A program made the translations under genes and the position numbers. DNA of 17,299 bases from Anaerolineae bacterium. Lineage in GTDB: Bacteria; Chloroflexota; Anaerolineae; 4572-78; J111. The first letter of the stretch is position 1. Each line of letters opens with the position of its first letter. The stretch spans positions 1 to 17,299 of the forward strand of contig JAGRBY010000088.1 in NCBI GenBank assembly GCA_020433835.1. The letters are read 5' to 3'. Positions 7,205 through 16,036 of the stretch are shown here, piece by piece. The notes under the pieces are model-generated. The model was not told where the DNA came from. It saw only the letters and a program-made list of their open reading frames with translations, and made no database searches.

Positions 7205-8923
7205 ATGAAATACAAAGTCATAATTATTAGCCTGATAGGCCTTTTGGCTGTCGCCGGTATAGCGGTTGTGGGCCGGCAGCCAATCCAGATTTTTTTGTTT
7301 AACATTACCGGCGAAGAGGCCACTCTACCCCAAATCTCTGGAGCGATCCAGTATGGGCTGACGCGATTGCAGCCACCACTGGCTACGGCGGATTCCGCTC
7401 CGGTGCGCTACGCTGATGTCAATCCGTACGGGGTCAACACGTTTCTGCAAAATGAGGTCGAACCGGCCAAACGCGAAACCGCAATGCGGCTTATCTCCGA
7501 GGCGGGCATCACCTGGATTCGGCAAGAGTTTCCGTGGGAAGACATCGAGATTCATGGCAAGGGCGACTTTGAAGATCGCCGCCACGAGCCATATCGACCG
7601 GCCTGGGAAAAATACGACCAGATTGTTGACCTGGCTGAACAGTACGACGTCAAGATTATGGCCCGCCTCAGCAACCCGCCGGCCTGGACGCGGGCACTAA
7701 CCGACACCATCGGCACATTCGCTCCGCCCGATGATTTGACCGACTATGGTGACTTTGTCGAAGCTGTGGCGACTCGCTACCAGGGACGCATCGCCGCTTA
7801 CCAAATTTGGAACGAGCCGAACATCTTTCCCGAATGGGGCTACAAACCCATCAGCGCTGAAGAGTATACCAGCTTGCTTAAAGAGGGCTATACCCGTATT
7901 AAGGCGGTTGATCCCGATGCGATTGTTGTGATGGGGGCGCTGGCGGCCACCATCGAACTCGATCGTGAGCGGCGCTACGATGCCAACGGTTGGCCGGTTA
8001 GCCCCGGCGGTTTGAGTGACGTCCTCTTCCTTCAGCAGATGTATAATGCGGGTGCCGCGCCCTATTTCGATGTGCTGGCAATGCAGGGCTACGGCCTGTG
8101 GAGTGGTCCTACCGACCGGCGTATGCAGCCTCGGGTGCTGAATTTTTCCCGCCCCCTCTATATCCGTGATGTGATGGTTCGCAATGGTGATGCTCACAAA
8201 GCCATTTGGTTGAGCGAATTGAGTTGGAATGCGCTGCCGCCGGAAAGCGGACTGCCGCCGGTTTATGGTCAGGTGACGCTGGATCAGCAGGCCCGTTATA
8301 CGGCCTTAGCCTACGAACGCATGCAGCGCGAATGGCCTTGGCTGGGTGTCGGCTTCTACTGGTTCTTCAAACAGGCCGATGACCGTGAGCGGGAAACCAA
8401 TCCTCAATACTATTTCCGCATGGTAGAACCGGATTTTTCGTCGATGCCTGTTTATGAGGCAATTAAATCCTATGCTAATCAGCCGCCCATAATGTACAGC
8501 GGCTGGCATCAAGCTAGCCATTGGGCCGTAACCTATCAAGGCGATTGGCAATCGGTGACTACAGCCAACGCCCTTTTTGAAGATGCACTTGAAGCCGACC
8601 AGCCCGGCGATACAGCTTCCTTCGTTTTTGAAGGACAGGCACTTTCGCTTGCCTTTGCTGGTGATAGCGGGAAGGTGCAAGTACGGGTTGATCAAGCTAC
8701 GCCGGTGGAAATTGAGACCGAAATCGGCACGGTTAGCGTGGCGGCGGGTCTTGGGGCGGAGCCGCATACGGTCACTGTTGAGGTGATAGAAGGGCCAGTA
8801 TTGCTCGACGGTGTCATTGTTAAGGAGAGTGGCTTTGGCTGGAGTCGGGCCGGTGGCTTAGTAATGGGTGTGATAGTCGTAGGGGGCTTATGGCTGTTTT
8901 GGCGACAGCAGCGCAGCGACTAA
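7205..8923 (+). CDS. Membrane-anchored clan-A glycoside hydrolase (GH39/PslG-like)
   Basis: Probably hydrolyses an extracellular or envelope polysaccharide. Numbered from a TTG at 7157, an N-terminal hydrophobic helix spans about 19-38. A TIM barrel follows (about 85-440), with IWNEPN carrying the probable acid/base Glu (E220) and WLSELSW the probable nucleophile (E354), as in clan GH-A. Residues about 445-560 look like a beta-rich module that may bind carbohydrate. A second hydrophobic helix (563-582) ends in FWRQQRSD. The enzyme thus appears tethered at both ends, with the catalytic part outside. I chose ATG 7205, since MKYK directly precedes the first helix; ATG 7163 and TTG 7157 are also possible, and no Shine-Dalgarno decides. 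It overlaps the next gene by 34 nt. The substrate cannot be read from the sequence. Confidence 0.82.
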   Translation: MKYKVIIISLIGLLAVAGIAVVGRQPIQIFLFNITGEEATLPQISGAIQYGLTRLQPPLATADSAPVRYADVNPYGVNTFLQNEVEPAKRETAMRLISEAGITWIRQEFPWEDIEIHGKGDFEDRRHEPYRPAWEKYDQIVDLAEQYDVKIMARLSNPPAWTRALTDTIGTFAPPDDLTDYGDFVEAVATRYQGRIAAYQIWNEPNIFPEWGYKPISAEEYTSLLKEGYTRIKAVDPDAIVVMGALAATIELDRERRYDANGWPVSPGGLSDVLFLQQMYNAGAAPYFDVLAMQGYGLWSGPTDRRMQPRVLNFSRPLYIRDVMVRNGDAHKAIWLSELSWNALPPESGLPPVYGQVTLDQQARYTALAYERMQREWPWLGVGFYWFFKQADDRERETNPQYYFRMVEPDFSSMPVYEAIKSYANQPPIMYSGWHQASHWAVTYQGDWQSVTTANALFEDALEADQPGDTASFVFEGQALSLAFAGDSGKVQVRVDQATPVEIETEIGTVSVAAGLGAEPHTVTVEVIEGPVLLDGVIVKESGFGWSRAGGLVMGVIVVGGLWLFWRQQRSD

Positions 8924-11268
8924 GTCGCCTGGCGTTTCCGTTTGTTTTGCTCATCGCGGCGTTTGTTCGATTTTTTAACCTGGCCGGCCAGTCGCTTTGG
9001 TCGGATGAAGGCAATAGCGTTGCGCTGGCCCGACGCGGTTTTGCCGAGATAGCGCAGCGTACGGCTTTCGATATTCACCCACCGCTGTACTATTGGCTGC
9101 TCAAAATGTGGATCGGCTTGTTTGGTGACAGCGAAGCCGGTTTGCGCTCACTTTCGGCAGTGCTAGGTGTTGTCTGTGTGTACCTGGTCGGATGGTTGGG
9201 AACACGCCTTTTTGATCGACGTGTTGGGCTGTTGGCAGCGCTGCTGGCGGCGCTTTCCCCTTTTCAGGTTTACTACGCTCAAGAAGCCCGGATGTATATG
9301 CTGTTGACGCTGCTTGGTGCGTTGACAATTGTATGGGCGGTATTGATCGTAGAACAGCCGACTAATCTTTGGTGCAAATTCGGTTATATAATGACCGTAA
9401 CCGCCGGGCTTTATACTCACTATGCCTATCCGGTGGTGTGGGCCGCAGCGGCGATAGCGGTGGGCTATCAGCTATCAGCCGCCAGCTATCAGCCGTCAGC
9501 CACTAGAACTCAGTTATCGGCTATGGGGTGGTGGATTTTTGTTCAGTTTATTCCGCTATTACTTTATTTGCCGTGGCTGCCAACGGCATGGCGTCAGGTG
9601 ACGACGTGGCCTTCGGAGCCGCAAGTTAATGTTTGGACAATGGCGCTTCAGACCGTCGCTAATACGTTGTTGTTAGGAGTATCGTGGCCGTATGCAGCGG
9701 GCTGGTGGCCGGTTATAGGGCTGGTTGTGACGCTGGCGCTTTTTTTGTTTCATCAATTTGGGACAAGATCAGCCTTTAACCCAAACATTAGGCGGCAGTA
9801 TGCTTCAAACTTTGTGGTTATCCTATTACTAGTCTGGTTTTTTGGTCCGGTTTTGTTGATACTGGTTGTATTTAGTCCGGCTTTTCTTAAATTTTTGTTG
9901 GTTGCTGCACCGTCCCTATCATTGCTTATGGCCGTATCTATTGTTCAATTGGCTCGATTTGTCAAGCCGCGCTGGTTGGGTTTGATGACCGGCAGTTTTG
10001 TGTTAACCGGTTTATTGGGGGCCTTGCTGCTGTCACTGTTTCATTATTATACAGATGATAGCTTTGCTCGCGATAATTATCGGGGGATTGTGCAGTTTAT
10101 TAAATCAGTGGGTGAGACTGGTGACGCGGTCATCCTCAACGCTGAAGGTCAGCAGGATGTATTTGGCTACTATTTCGACCAACAACCGTTGTCGCAGATG
10201 CCGGTCTACCCGCTACCGCAGCGTCGCCCGCTAGATGAGGCGGCTACTTTAACTGATCTTGAACAGATTGCCGCCGAAGCCAATAAGATCTACGCGGTCT
10301 ATTGGGCCACCCAGCAAGCTGATCCCAAAGGAGTTATCGAAGGCTGGCTTGACACGCAGCTCTTTAAGGCCACAGATCGGTGGTTTGGCAATGTTCGTCT
10401 AGTCAGTTATGCCAATGCTGCCACAGACTTGCCATATGAGGCTGTTGCGTATCGTTGGGAAAATGGTATTCGATTAACCGGCGTGGCGCTATCGAGTGTG
10501 CCTATTGTGCCTGGTGATATTGTGCAGGTGGGGCTGCAATGGCGAACTGAGGCGGCGCTTGATGCGAATTACACCGTTTTTTTGCAGGTGCTAGACGCCA
10601 ATAACCATCTGGTTGGCCAGCGTGACGCCTGGCCGTTGACGCCGACCCCGGCTTGGCCGATCGATGCGCCGGTGCCGGATGGGCATGGCATTTTTATCGA
10701 GCCGGGCACGCCACCGGGCACACATCGACTGATTATGGGGCTGTACCACAGCGAAACCGGCCAGCGTCTACGGTTGGCCAGTGATAATGCGTCTCACGAT
10801 TTTATTGATCTGAGTAATATAGAAATTGGGCGTTCGAATGTGCCGCTGCCAACGGGAGCCTTCACTATTCAGCATCGTGTGGATATTACTCACCATGGGT
10901 TGCGATTGCTGGGCTACGATATTTACAAGTTGGGGTCTCGATCAACACCAGAGATACCCCTGCGACCGGGCGAACCCATTCAATTGGTTGCTTATTGGAC
11001 GCTGGCTGCATCGGATGCTGTGGTTAGTGATGAGCTTCACATCGAAGTGGTCGATAGTGGGGAGCAAAGTGTGGGCAGTTCGCTCACGCGCCCTTTAGCG
11101 GGCGTTAATTACCCGACATCGCAATGGCAGATGGGTGAAATCATACGGGCCCAATATAGCTTTCCGCTGGCTGTCAAACCGGGGAGTTATCGGCTGATGC
11201 TGTCTGTGCCGGGGCAAAAGGGCGAATCGCAATTTGAAATGACTACGCAGGCGGTTAGGGTGGAGTGA
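8890..11268 (+). CDS. Polytopic glycosyltransferase of the RgtA/ArnT (GT39/GT83-like) superfamily with C-terminal beta domain
   Basis: A 792-residue membrane enzyme likely to transfer sugar from a polyprenyl-phosphate donor onto an extracytoplasmic acceptor. The first extracytoplasmic loop has the family motif LWSDEG (D39, E40), and HPPLYYWLL (63-71) follows. About ten hydrophobic helices fill residues 13-386. FDRRVGLLAALLAALSPFQ and YYAQEARMYML are typical of the family. Residues about 395-500 are a soluble domain, and about 520-790 contain one or two beta-sandwich-like repeats rich in Val, Leu and Thr. Its start lies inside the glycosidase gene (34-nt overlap) behind AGGGGG, implying translational coupling and a shared glycan. 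A run of 7-nt repeats falls in frame at residues 192-210. The exact sugar and acceptor are unknown. Confidence 0.85.
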   Translation: MAVLATAAQRLSRLAFPFVLLIAAFVRFFNLAGQSLWSDEGNSVALARRGFAEIAQRTAFDIHPPLYYWLLKMWIGLFGDSEAGLRSLSAVLGVVCVYLVGWLGTRLFDRRVGLLAALLAALSPFQVYYAQEARMYMLLTLLGALTIVWAVLIVEQPTNLWCKFGYIMTVTAGLYTHYAYPVVWAAAAIAVGYQLSAASYQPSATRTQLSAMGWWIFVQFIPLLLYLPWLPTAWRQVTTWPSEPQVNVWTMALQTVANTLLLGVSWPYAAGWWPVIGLVVTLALFLFHQFGTRSAFNPNIRRQYASNFVVILLLVWFFGPVLLILVVFSPAFLKFLLVAAPSLSLLMAVSIVQLARFVKPRWLGLMTGSFVLTGLLGALLLSLFHYYTDDSFARDNYRGIVQFIKSVGETGDAVILNAEGQQDVFGYYFDQQPLSQMPVYPLPQRRPLDEAATLTDLEQIAAEANKIYAVYWATQQADPKGVIEGWLDTQLFKATDRWFGNVRLVSYANAATDLPYEAVAYRWENGIRLTGVALSSVPIVPGDIVQVGLQWRTEAALDANYTVFLQVLDANNHLVGQRDAWPLTPTPAWPIDAPVPDGHGIFIEPGTPPGTHRLIMGLYHSETGQRLRLASDNASHDFIDLSNIEIGRSNVPLPTGAFTIQHRVDITHHGLRLLGYDIYKLGSRSTPEIPLRPGEPIQLVAYWTLAASDAVVSDELHIEVVDSGEQSVGSSLTRPLAGVNYPTSQWQMGEIIRAQYSFPLAVKPGSYRLMLSVPGQKGESQFEMTTQAVRVE
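9465..9520 (+). repeat. Degenerate heptanucleotide repeat inside the glycosyltransferase gene
   Basis: Eight consecutive 7-nt units are visible: CTATCAG, CTATCAG, CCGCCAG, CTATCAG, CCGTCAG, CCACTAG, AACTCAG, TTATCGG. Most end in CAG, TAG or CGG. They encode a Ser/Gln/Ala-rich stretch at residues 192-210 between two membrane helices. The 56-nt length is not a multiple of 3, but the frame is kept overall. Confidence 0.75.
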
Positions 11269-11282
11269 AATAGGGTGTGTGC

Positions 11283-11825
11283 TTAAGGGGAAGGGGCCTC
11301 GACGACCGGTACATTTTTGGTATAATCGGCTTGCACAACGGTATTGGCGACCCAGCCGGTGGTGCTGCCGGTGATGTCTATCTGCCACCAGGTGGCATCA
11401 GCGTTGCGACCGACAATGGGCATTTCGGTGTTGGGATTGAGTGTGCCGATAATCGGGTATTCGGGGCCGGGGCCGGAACGAATATTGACGGAACCGGGCG
11501 AGATTAAGGAGGCGTTAGTCGCTTCAGGGCTTGTTTCAAGTCCGGCCTGAATGACGCTGTCACCGGCTGTAGCCCCTTCGTCGGCATTGGATTCGGGTTG
11601 AGCAATAACGCGGGTTGGGGTCGGCGATGGCTCCGGTGTAACAGGTTCGGGGGTGGGAACGATGATAATAGGCTCAGCCAGAGCGGGTGTAAAAGTTGGC
11701 ACAGGAGTACGCATCGACCGTTGACCGGAAAAACTACTTTCGGTCAAAAAGGTAAATAGCGTCGCAAAAATAAGATAGTTAATGAGGACCAAAACAATTG
11801 CCAGGCTCCAATATCGGGGTTTCAT
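11283..11825 (-). CDS. Membrane-anchored bacterial SH3 (SH3b) domain protein
   Basis: Numbered from ATG 11831, a short N-terminus is followed by one hydrophobic helix (8-28), a Pro/Thr-rich spacer with PTPEPVTPEPSPTPT (59-73), and a C-terminal SH3b domain (about 108-168). The domain carries the classic VNIRSGPGPEYPIIGTL (115-131) and WWQIDI...GWVA (148-162). Such domains usually bind peptidoglycan or other wall polymers; here it would be displayed outside the membrane. I prefer the start at 11825, because AGGA then lies 8 nt upstream; the ATG at 11831 almost abuts it. It is convergent with the glycosyltransferase gene, with 14 nt between stops, and divergent from the GT2 gene. It has its own strong promoter. 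Confidence 0.85.
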   Translation of the reverse strand: MKPRYWSLAIVLVLINYLIFATLFTFLTESSFSGQRSMRTPVPTFTPALAEPIIIVPTPEPVTPEPSPTPTRVIAQPESNADEGATAGDSVIQAGLETSPEATNASLISPGSVNIRSGPGPEYPIIGTLNPNTEMPIVGRNADATWWQIDITGSTTGWVANTVVQADYTKNVPVVEAPSP

Positions 11826-11871
11826 CGACATCTTCCTAACTTAACGGTATAGGCCTGTTAAATCTAGACTT

Positions 11872-11901
11872 ATTATACCACAACTATTATCATTATGACA
11901 A
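11872..11901 (-). promoter_or_regulatory. Sigma-70-type promoter for the SH3b gene
   Basis: On the minus strand, TTGTCA (11901-11896), an 18-nt spacer and a perfect TATAAT (11877-11872). Transcription would start near 11865, about 40 nt before the preferred start codon. Confidence 0.7.
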
Positions 11902-11926
11902 CTTAATTTTACATAAAGACATAATT

Positions 11927-12937
11927 ATGGTCAACGTATCCTTAATTTGTACGGTTCTTAATGAAGGACCGGCGCTTGAAAAATTGCTCAACTCACTGGT
12001 CAAGCAGAGTCGGCAGCCGGATGAGATCATTGTAGTCGACGGTGGTTCGACCGACGACACGGTTGCTGTGCTGTATCGTTATGCTGATCGTCACCAACTG
12101 CCGCTGCGAGTGATTGTTTCGCCAGGGGCTAATATCAGCCAGGGGCGTAATATCGCTATCGAGGCTGCGACAGGGCCGGTGATCGCCAGTACGGATGCCG
12201 GGGTTAGGCTCGATCCGCAATGGCTTGAAAAGTTGGTTGCACCTTTCGAGGTCGACTCGCCCCCAGCGGTGGTATCCGGCTTTTTTGTGCCTGACCCGCA
12301 ATCGACATTTGAAGTGGCCATGGGCGCTACTGTGCTGCCTCTGGTAAGCGACATCACCCCCGAAACATTTTTGCCAAGCAGTCGCTCTATTGCATTTCTG
12401 AAATCGTGCTGGGAGGCGGTGGGCGGCTATCCGGAGTGGTTGGATTACTGTGAGGATTTAATCTTTGACTTTCGGTTGCAGGATAGATGCGGCCCGTTTG
12501 GCTTTGAGCCGGAGGCGTTGGTGTACTTCAGGCCGCGCGGCAGCTTGAAGGCGTTTTTTAAGCAGTATTATCAATATGCGCGTGGTGACGGCAAGTCGGA
12601 TTTATGGCGTAAACGGCACGCTATTCGCTATAGCACATATTTGGTGGCCTTACCTGCTTTCGTGATATTGGGGCTAAAATCATCGCGATGGTGGTGGTTC
12701 ATTGGCGGTGTTATTGGATTTGTTGGGATGTTTGGAACACCTTACCGGCGATTGCATTTAGGCTGGTCTAAACTTTCAGCAACTGAAAAAACACGGGCCG
12801 CGTTTTGGGTGCCTGTGATCCGGATAACAGGTGATATCGCCAAAATGCTTGGCTATCCGGTTGGCTGGAAATGGCGATTGGACAGGTTATCGAGCCAACC
12901 TTGCTTGCGCTGGCGGTCTCATGAAACGTCAGAGTAA
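11927..12937 (+). CDS. Family 2 glycosyltransferase, membrane-associated
   Basis: A GT-A fold inverting glycosyltransferase of 336 residues. Residues 3-100 contain the nucleotide-sugar site: VSLICTVLNEG, EIIVVDGGSTDDT (33-45, D38), and STDAGVRLD (88-96) at the DXD position. YCEDLIFDFRL (174-184) has the ED typical of the catalytic base region, and QDRCG follows. The C-terminal third has two hydrophobic stretches (about 236-250 and 256-270) and an amphipathic tail, GDIAKMLGYPVGWKWRL, seen in membrane-bound GT2 enzymes that build surface glycans. The ATG at 11927 has only a weak purine stretch upstream. It is transcribed divergently from the SH3b gene and lies near the lipid-linked-sugar glycosyltransferase, so a role in the same surface polymer is likely but inferred. 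Confidence 0.88.
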   Translation: MVNVSLICTVLNEGPALEKLLNSLVKQSRQPDEIIVVDGGSTDDTVAVLYRYADRHQLPLRVIVSPGANISQGRNIAIEAATGPVIASTDAGVRLDPQWLEKLVAPFEVDSPPAVVSGFFVPDPQSTFEVAMGATVLPLVSDITPETFLPSSRSIAFLKSCWEAVGGYPEWLDYCEDLIFDFRLQDRCGPFGFEPEALVYFRPRGSLKAFFKQYYQYARGDGKSDLWRKRHAIRYSTYLVALPAFVILGLKSSRWWWFIGGVIGFVGMFGTPYRRLHLGWSKLSATEKTRAAFWVPVIRITGDIAKMLGYPVGWKWRLDRLSSQPCLRWRSHETSE

Positions 12938-13034
12938 CGTCGGGATAGCGTAGCGATAGCAGATGTAACGAAACTGTAACCTTTTTCGTTTGAATTTATG
13001 TTATGATAGTTGTTAAGAGTGTGACATATACCTC

Positions 13035-13063
13035 TTGGCTTTAAAATCTAAGTAAGGTATAAT
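13035..13063 (+). promoter_or_regulatory. Promoter of the transmembrane kinase gene
   Basis: TTGGCT (13035-13040), a 17-nt spacer and a perfect TATAAT (13058-13063). Transcription would start near 13070, leaving a leader of about 100 nt. Confidence 0.65.
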
Positions 13064-13169
13064 CAGACATCGGAAATAACTTTTGCTCTTCTGTCACGCA
13101 TAACCCAAAGTTAAAGGCGATAGTTTTTCTAGGTCAATCTCACCTCAATGTTTAGTACAGGAGCAACTC

Positions 13170-15875
13170 TTGATTGGCAGCGTTCTCGGCAACCGCTATC
13201 GAATTCTACGGGAAATTGGTGCTGGTGGCATGGCCAAAGTCTATTTGGCCGAAGATATCAGCGGCAATGAGTTGGTTGCTGTTAAAGTTTTATACCCGCA
13301 ATTTAGCCAAGATATATCTTTTATTCAGCGCTTTAATCGCGAAGCAAAATTAGCAAGTACTTTAACCGATTCTCATATTGTCCGCGTGCTAGATTATGGA
13401 GCCGACCGTGATCTGCAATATTTGGTCATGGAATACGTTGAGGGTCGAGACCTCAACAGTGCGCTCAAAGAAAAAGGACCGTTTGAGTGGAAGTATGCGC
13501 TTGAAATTTTAGACCAGCTAGCGACAGCGCTTGAACATGCCCACGTTCATGGTGTTGTTCATCGCGACATTAAGCCTCAGAACTTAATGTTGAATGACAG
13601 CGGCTTGCTCAAAGTTTTAGACTTTGGCATTGCACGTATTCCTACCTTACCCTCACTCACCCAATCCGGTTTTATCGGTAGCCCCTATTACGCTTCACCT
13701 GAACAGGCTATGGGTGAAGAAGTCGATATTCGATCTGACCTCTACTCGGCTGGTATTGTTTTGTATGAAATGCTCAGCGGCCGTATTCCCTTCGACGCCA
13801 AAAGCCCCTGGTCGATTATCAGCCAACATATTACCAGCGATCCACCCCCCATTGAAATTCCAGGGCGAGAAATCCCTAAAAATATCGAAGATTTGCTGAA
13901 GCGCATGTTGGCTAAACGACCTGACGAACGTTTTCAAACCCCCACAGATTTACGCCAGGGAATTGCGACTGTTTTTGCCGGCCAGTCTGTTACTGAAGAT
14001 ACGCAAGATCTTTCTGTCGACAGCTTAACCGATAAAACCTCTATCGTAGCCAGTTTGAACCAACGCGCCGCTGAAGCCATTAAAGCCGAAGAGTGGGCGC
14101 GGGCCGTCGATTTGCTACGTCAGGCGGTGAAGCTGGAACCGGAAAATCAAGACATCGCCAAAAAGTTGGGAGAGATAGAAGCTGAAGCTCAGGTCGACTC
14201 CCTGTATCGATCCGGCGTGCGTGCTTTAGAAAACAATCGCTGGGAAGAGGCAATCAACCATTTCAATGTTGTGATTGAACTCAAGCCGCACTATCGTGAT
14301 ATTGGGCAGCGGTTGGCAAAGGCCCATGAAGCGCTGAAAACTGAGAATAGGCACAAATTTGTTGATACGCGATACCAGGAAGGTTTGGCTCATTTTGAGA
14401 ATGAACGGTGGGCCAGTGCGGTCGATGCTTTCTCTGAGGTGTACCAGTTGGCTCCGGGATATGAGCAGGTCGAACGTCTTCTGCAAGAAGCGCGGGAGTT
14501 AAGTGATCCTAGCTTTGCCTTTAAGATGAAGCGCATGGTCACCAACCTTGATGTTGAATCGGCGTGGCGATGGGCTTTAGTAATGGCAGGCGTTATCGCC
14601 ATCGTCTTCTTGTTCTTTCTTGCCTTCGGTAACAATAATCAAGCGTCCGGTAATGATGATGCCAAGGAACAACTAAAAACCCTCTACGAGGAGGTTCAAG
14701 TTGCGCTTGAGAATGGCCAAACTACCGTCGCGTTGAGCAAACTCAACCAAATTCTGCAAGAAGATCCCGATTATGCCGATGCTGCCGACATCAAACGAGA
14801 TCTTTTAGCCACGCCCACCGCACCTCCTTTAGCTAGTGCTACCGTCCAGAATGAACAGTTGGCGCAATTGGTCAACGAAGCTCAGTTGTCAATCGATCTC
14901 GAAGAGTGGGATGAAGCGATTGATAAACTCAAAGTAGTTCGCACCCGCGACAGTGACCATCAAAAAGCGTTGGTTTCGACGTTAACTTGCGATGCTTATG
15001 TGGGGCGGGGCTTGGCAAGTTTGGCTCGGATTGATGCCGAAGCAATAGAAAAATCGTTGGTGAATAGTGCGCTTTCTGATTTTGAGGCCGGGGTTTCTAT
15101 CTGCCCTCGGCGTACTGATTTGGCCGACCAAGCCGCTCGGGCCACAGCTTATCTTGAAGCGCTTGATACGCCCACCAGTGACTACGAAATTCTTATTTCC
15201 GTACTTAATCCCATTGTTGCGGCCAATCCTGATTATGCCGACGGTAATGCCAAATTAATGCTTTATAATGCTTACTTAAATAGAGGTTTAGAGCGACAGG
15301 CAACCCCGGACTTCATTGCTGCTGCTCTGGGAGATTATGAAGCGGCACTGGCGCTTAATGTTGACGACCCCAGCGAAGCCCAACAGCAACGCGCTGAATT
15401 GTTGTTATCATTCAGTCAGCAGCCGATCAACCCTACCACAGAACCTGATGAAGCAGAGGTTGAAGTAGATACACCCGCTGCTGCAACACCGGTACCGGAG
15501 ATACCGCAATCACCATCAAATGACGGTATAAAGTATAATCCTCCCCAACTGATAGGGCCGTCGGATGACAGCATTTTTGCCGGTACTTTTGCTCAGGTTT
15601 ATTTAGAATGGGAAGGCACTTCGTTAGCACCCGATGAATATTATGATTTAACAATTATGCATCTCTTTGCTGAGGAACCTCAATATACGGGTAGCCGTCG
15701 AACAAACGATACACGCGTACAACTTAATGCTGATATTGGCATTGGCCAGGCAGGCAACGATCGCTTTTATTGGTGGGTTACCATTCGAAAAGAGAATACC
15801 GCGCCATCGCCGGGGGCTTTAGATATGGCGGTTAGCCCCCGCAGTGAAACGAAAACGTTTATTTGGAGTCCGTAA
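13170..15875 (+). CDS. PknB-type transmembrane Ser/Thr protein kinase with TPR-like repeats on both sides of the membrane
   Basis: A 901-residue receptor-like kinase. The TTG start is supported by AGGAG (13159-13163) 6 nt upstream. The kinase domain (about 10-270) is complete: GAGGMAKVY (17-25), VAVK (K39), HRDIKPQN (131-138, catalytic D133), DFG (151-153), a Thr/Ser-rich activation loop and SPEQA (176-180). Residues about 295-445 hold three TPR-like units (EEWARAVDLLRQAVKLEP and two similar ones at 350-372 and 402-430). One transmembrane helix lies at about 466-487. The outer part has further TPR-like units (about 500-540, 565-595 and 670-745), a low-complexity Glu/Pro/Thr linker (755-785) and a terminal beta domain (787-901). 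A signal sensed outside could be passed to cytosolic substrates docked on the inner TPRs; this is inferred. Confidence 0.93.
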   Translation: MIGSVLGNRYRILREIGAGGMAKVYLAEDISGNELVAVKVLYPQFSQDISFIQRFNREAKLASTLTDSHIVRVLDYGADRDLQYLVMEYVEGRDLNSALKEKGPFEWKYALEILDQLATALEHAHVHGVVHRDIKPQNLMLNDSGLLKVLDFGIARIPTLPSLTQSGFIGSPYYASPEQAMGEEVDIRSDLYSAGIVLYEMLSGRIPFDAKSPWSIISQHITSDPPPIEIPGREIPKNIEDLLKRMLAKRPDERFQTPTDLRQGIATVFAGQSVTEDTQDLSVDSLTDKTSIVASLNQRAAEAIKAEEWARAVDLLRQAVKLEPENQDIAKKLGEIEAEAQVDSLYRSGVRALENNRWEEAINHFNVVIELKPHYRDIGQRLAKAHEALKTENRHKFVDTRYQEGLAHFENERWASAVDAFSEVYQLAPGYEQVERLLQEARELSDPSFAFKMKRMVTNLDVESAWRWALVMAGVIAIVFLFFLAFGNNNQASGNDDAKEQLKTLYEEVQVALENGQTTVALSKLNQILQEDPDYADAADIKRDLLATPTAPPLASATVQNEQLAQLVNEAQLSIDLEEWDEAIDKLKVVRTRDSDHQKALVSTLTCDAYVGRGLASLARIDAEAIEKSLVNSALSDFEAGVSICPRRTDLADQAARATAYLEALDTPTSDYEILISVLNPIVAANPDYADGNAKLMLYNAYLNRGLERQATPDFIAAALGDYEAALALNVDDPSEAQQQRAELLLSFSQQPINPTTEPDEAEVEVDTPAAATPVPEIPQSPSNDGIKYNPPQLIGPSDDSIFAGTFAQVYLEWEGTSLAPDEYYDLTIMHLFAEEPQYTGSRRTNDTRVQLNADIGIGQAGNDRFYWWVTIRKENTAPSPGALDMAVSPRSETKTFIWSP

Positions 15876-15901
15876 TTTTATGGATGCGTTGGCCGTGGTC
15901 C

Positions 15902-15917
15902 TTAGATATGTATCTAA
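15902..15917. promoter_or_regulatory. 16-bp palindrome, candidate operator
   Basis: TTAGATATGTATCTAA has perfect 7-nt arms around TG. It lies 7 nt upstream of the -35 box of the promoter at 15925-15953, a position suited to a dimeric activator or repressor. It also follows the kinase stop by 26 nt, but has no T-run. Confidence 0.4.
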
Positions 15918-15924
15918 TGGCTTG

Positions 15925-15953
15925 TTGCTATCTGCTCATCTATCGGATATAAT
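15925..15953 (+). promoter_or_regulatory. Sigma-70-type promoter upstream of a structured leader
   Basis: TTGCTA (15925-15930), a 17-nt spacer and a perfect TATAAT (15948-15953). These are the same boxes and spacing as the tRNA-Val promoter. The transcript would start near 15960 and run through the inverted-repeat element into the small gene at 16194. Confidence 0.6.
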
Positions 15954-16036
15954 AAATTTTGTCGGGTCACACCTCACGTCAGTTCCATCATGATGTTAGA
16001 TTGAATAGTTTACCTTTATAAATCATTGATGTAGAA

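Noticed and set aside
7697..8197. 166-codon reverse frame inside the glycosidase gene
   Set aside because: It is antisense to the conserved WNEPN barrel region and has no family features of its own.
9465..9520. CRISPR array
   Set aside because: Units are 7 nt with no spacers and lie inside a coding frame.
11826..11831. Upstream ATG of the SH3b gene as the start
   Set aside because: It lies almost against the AGGA sequence; the second ATG at 11825 has normal spacing.
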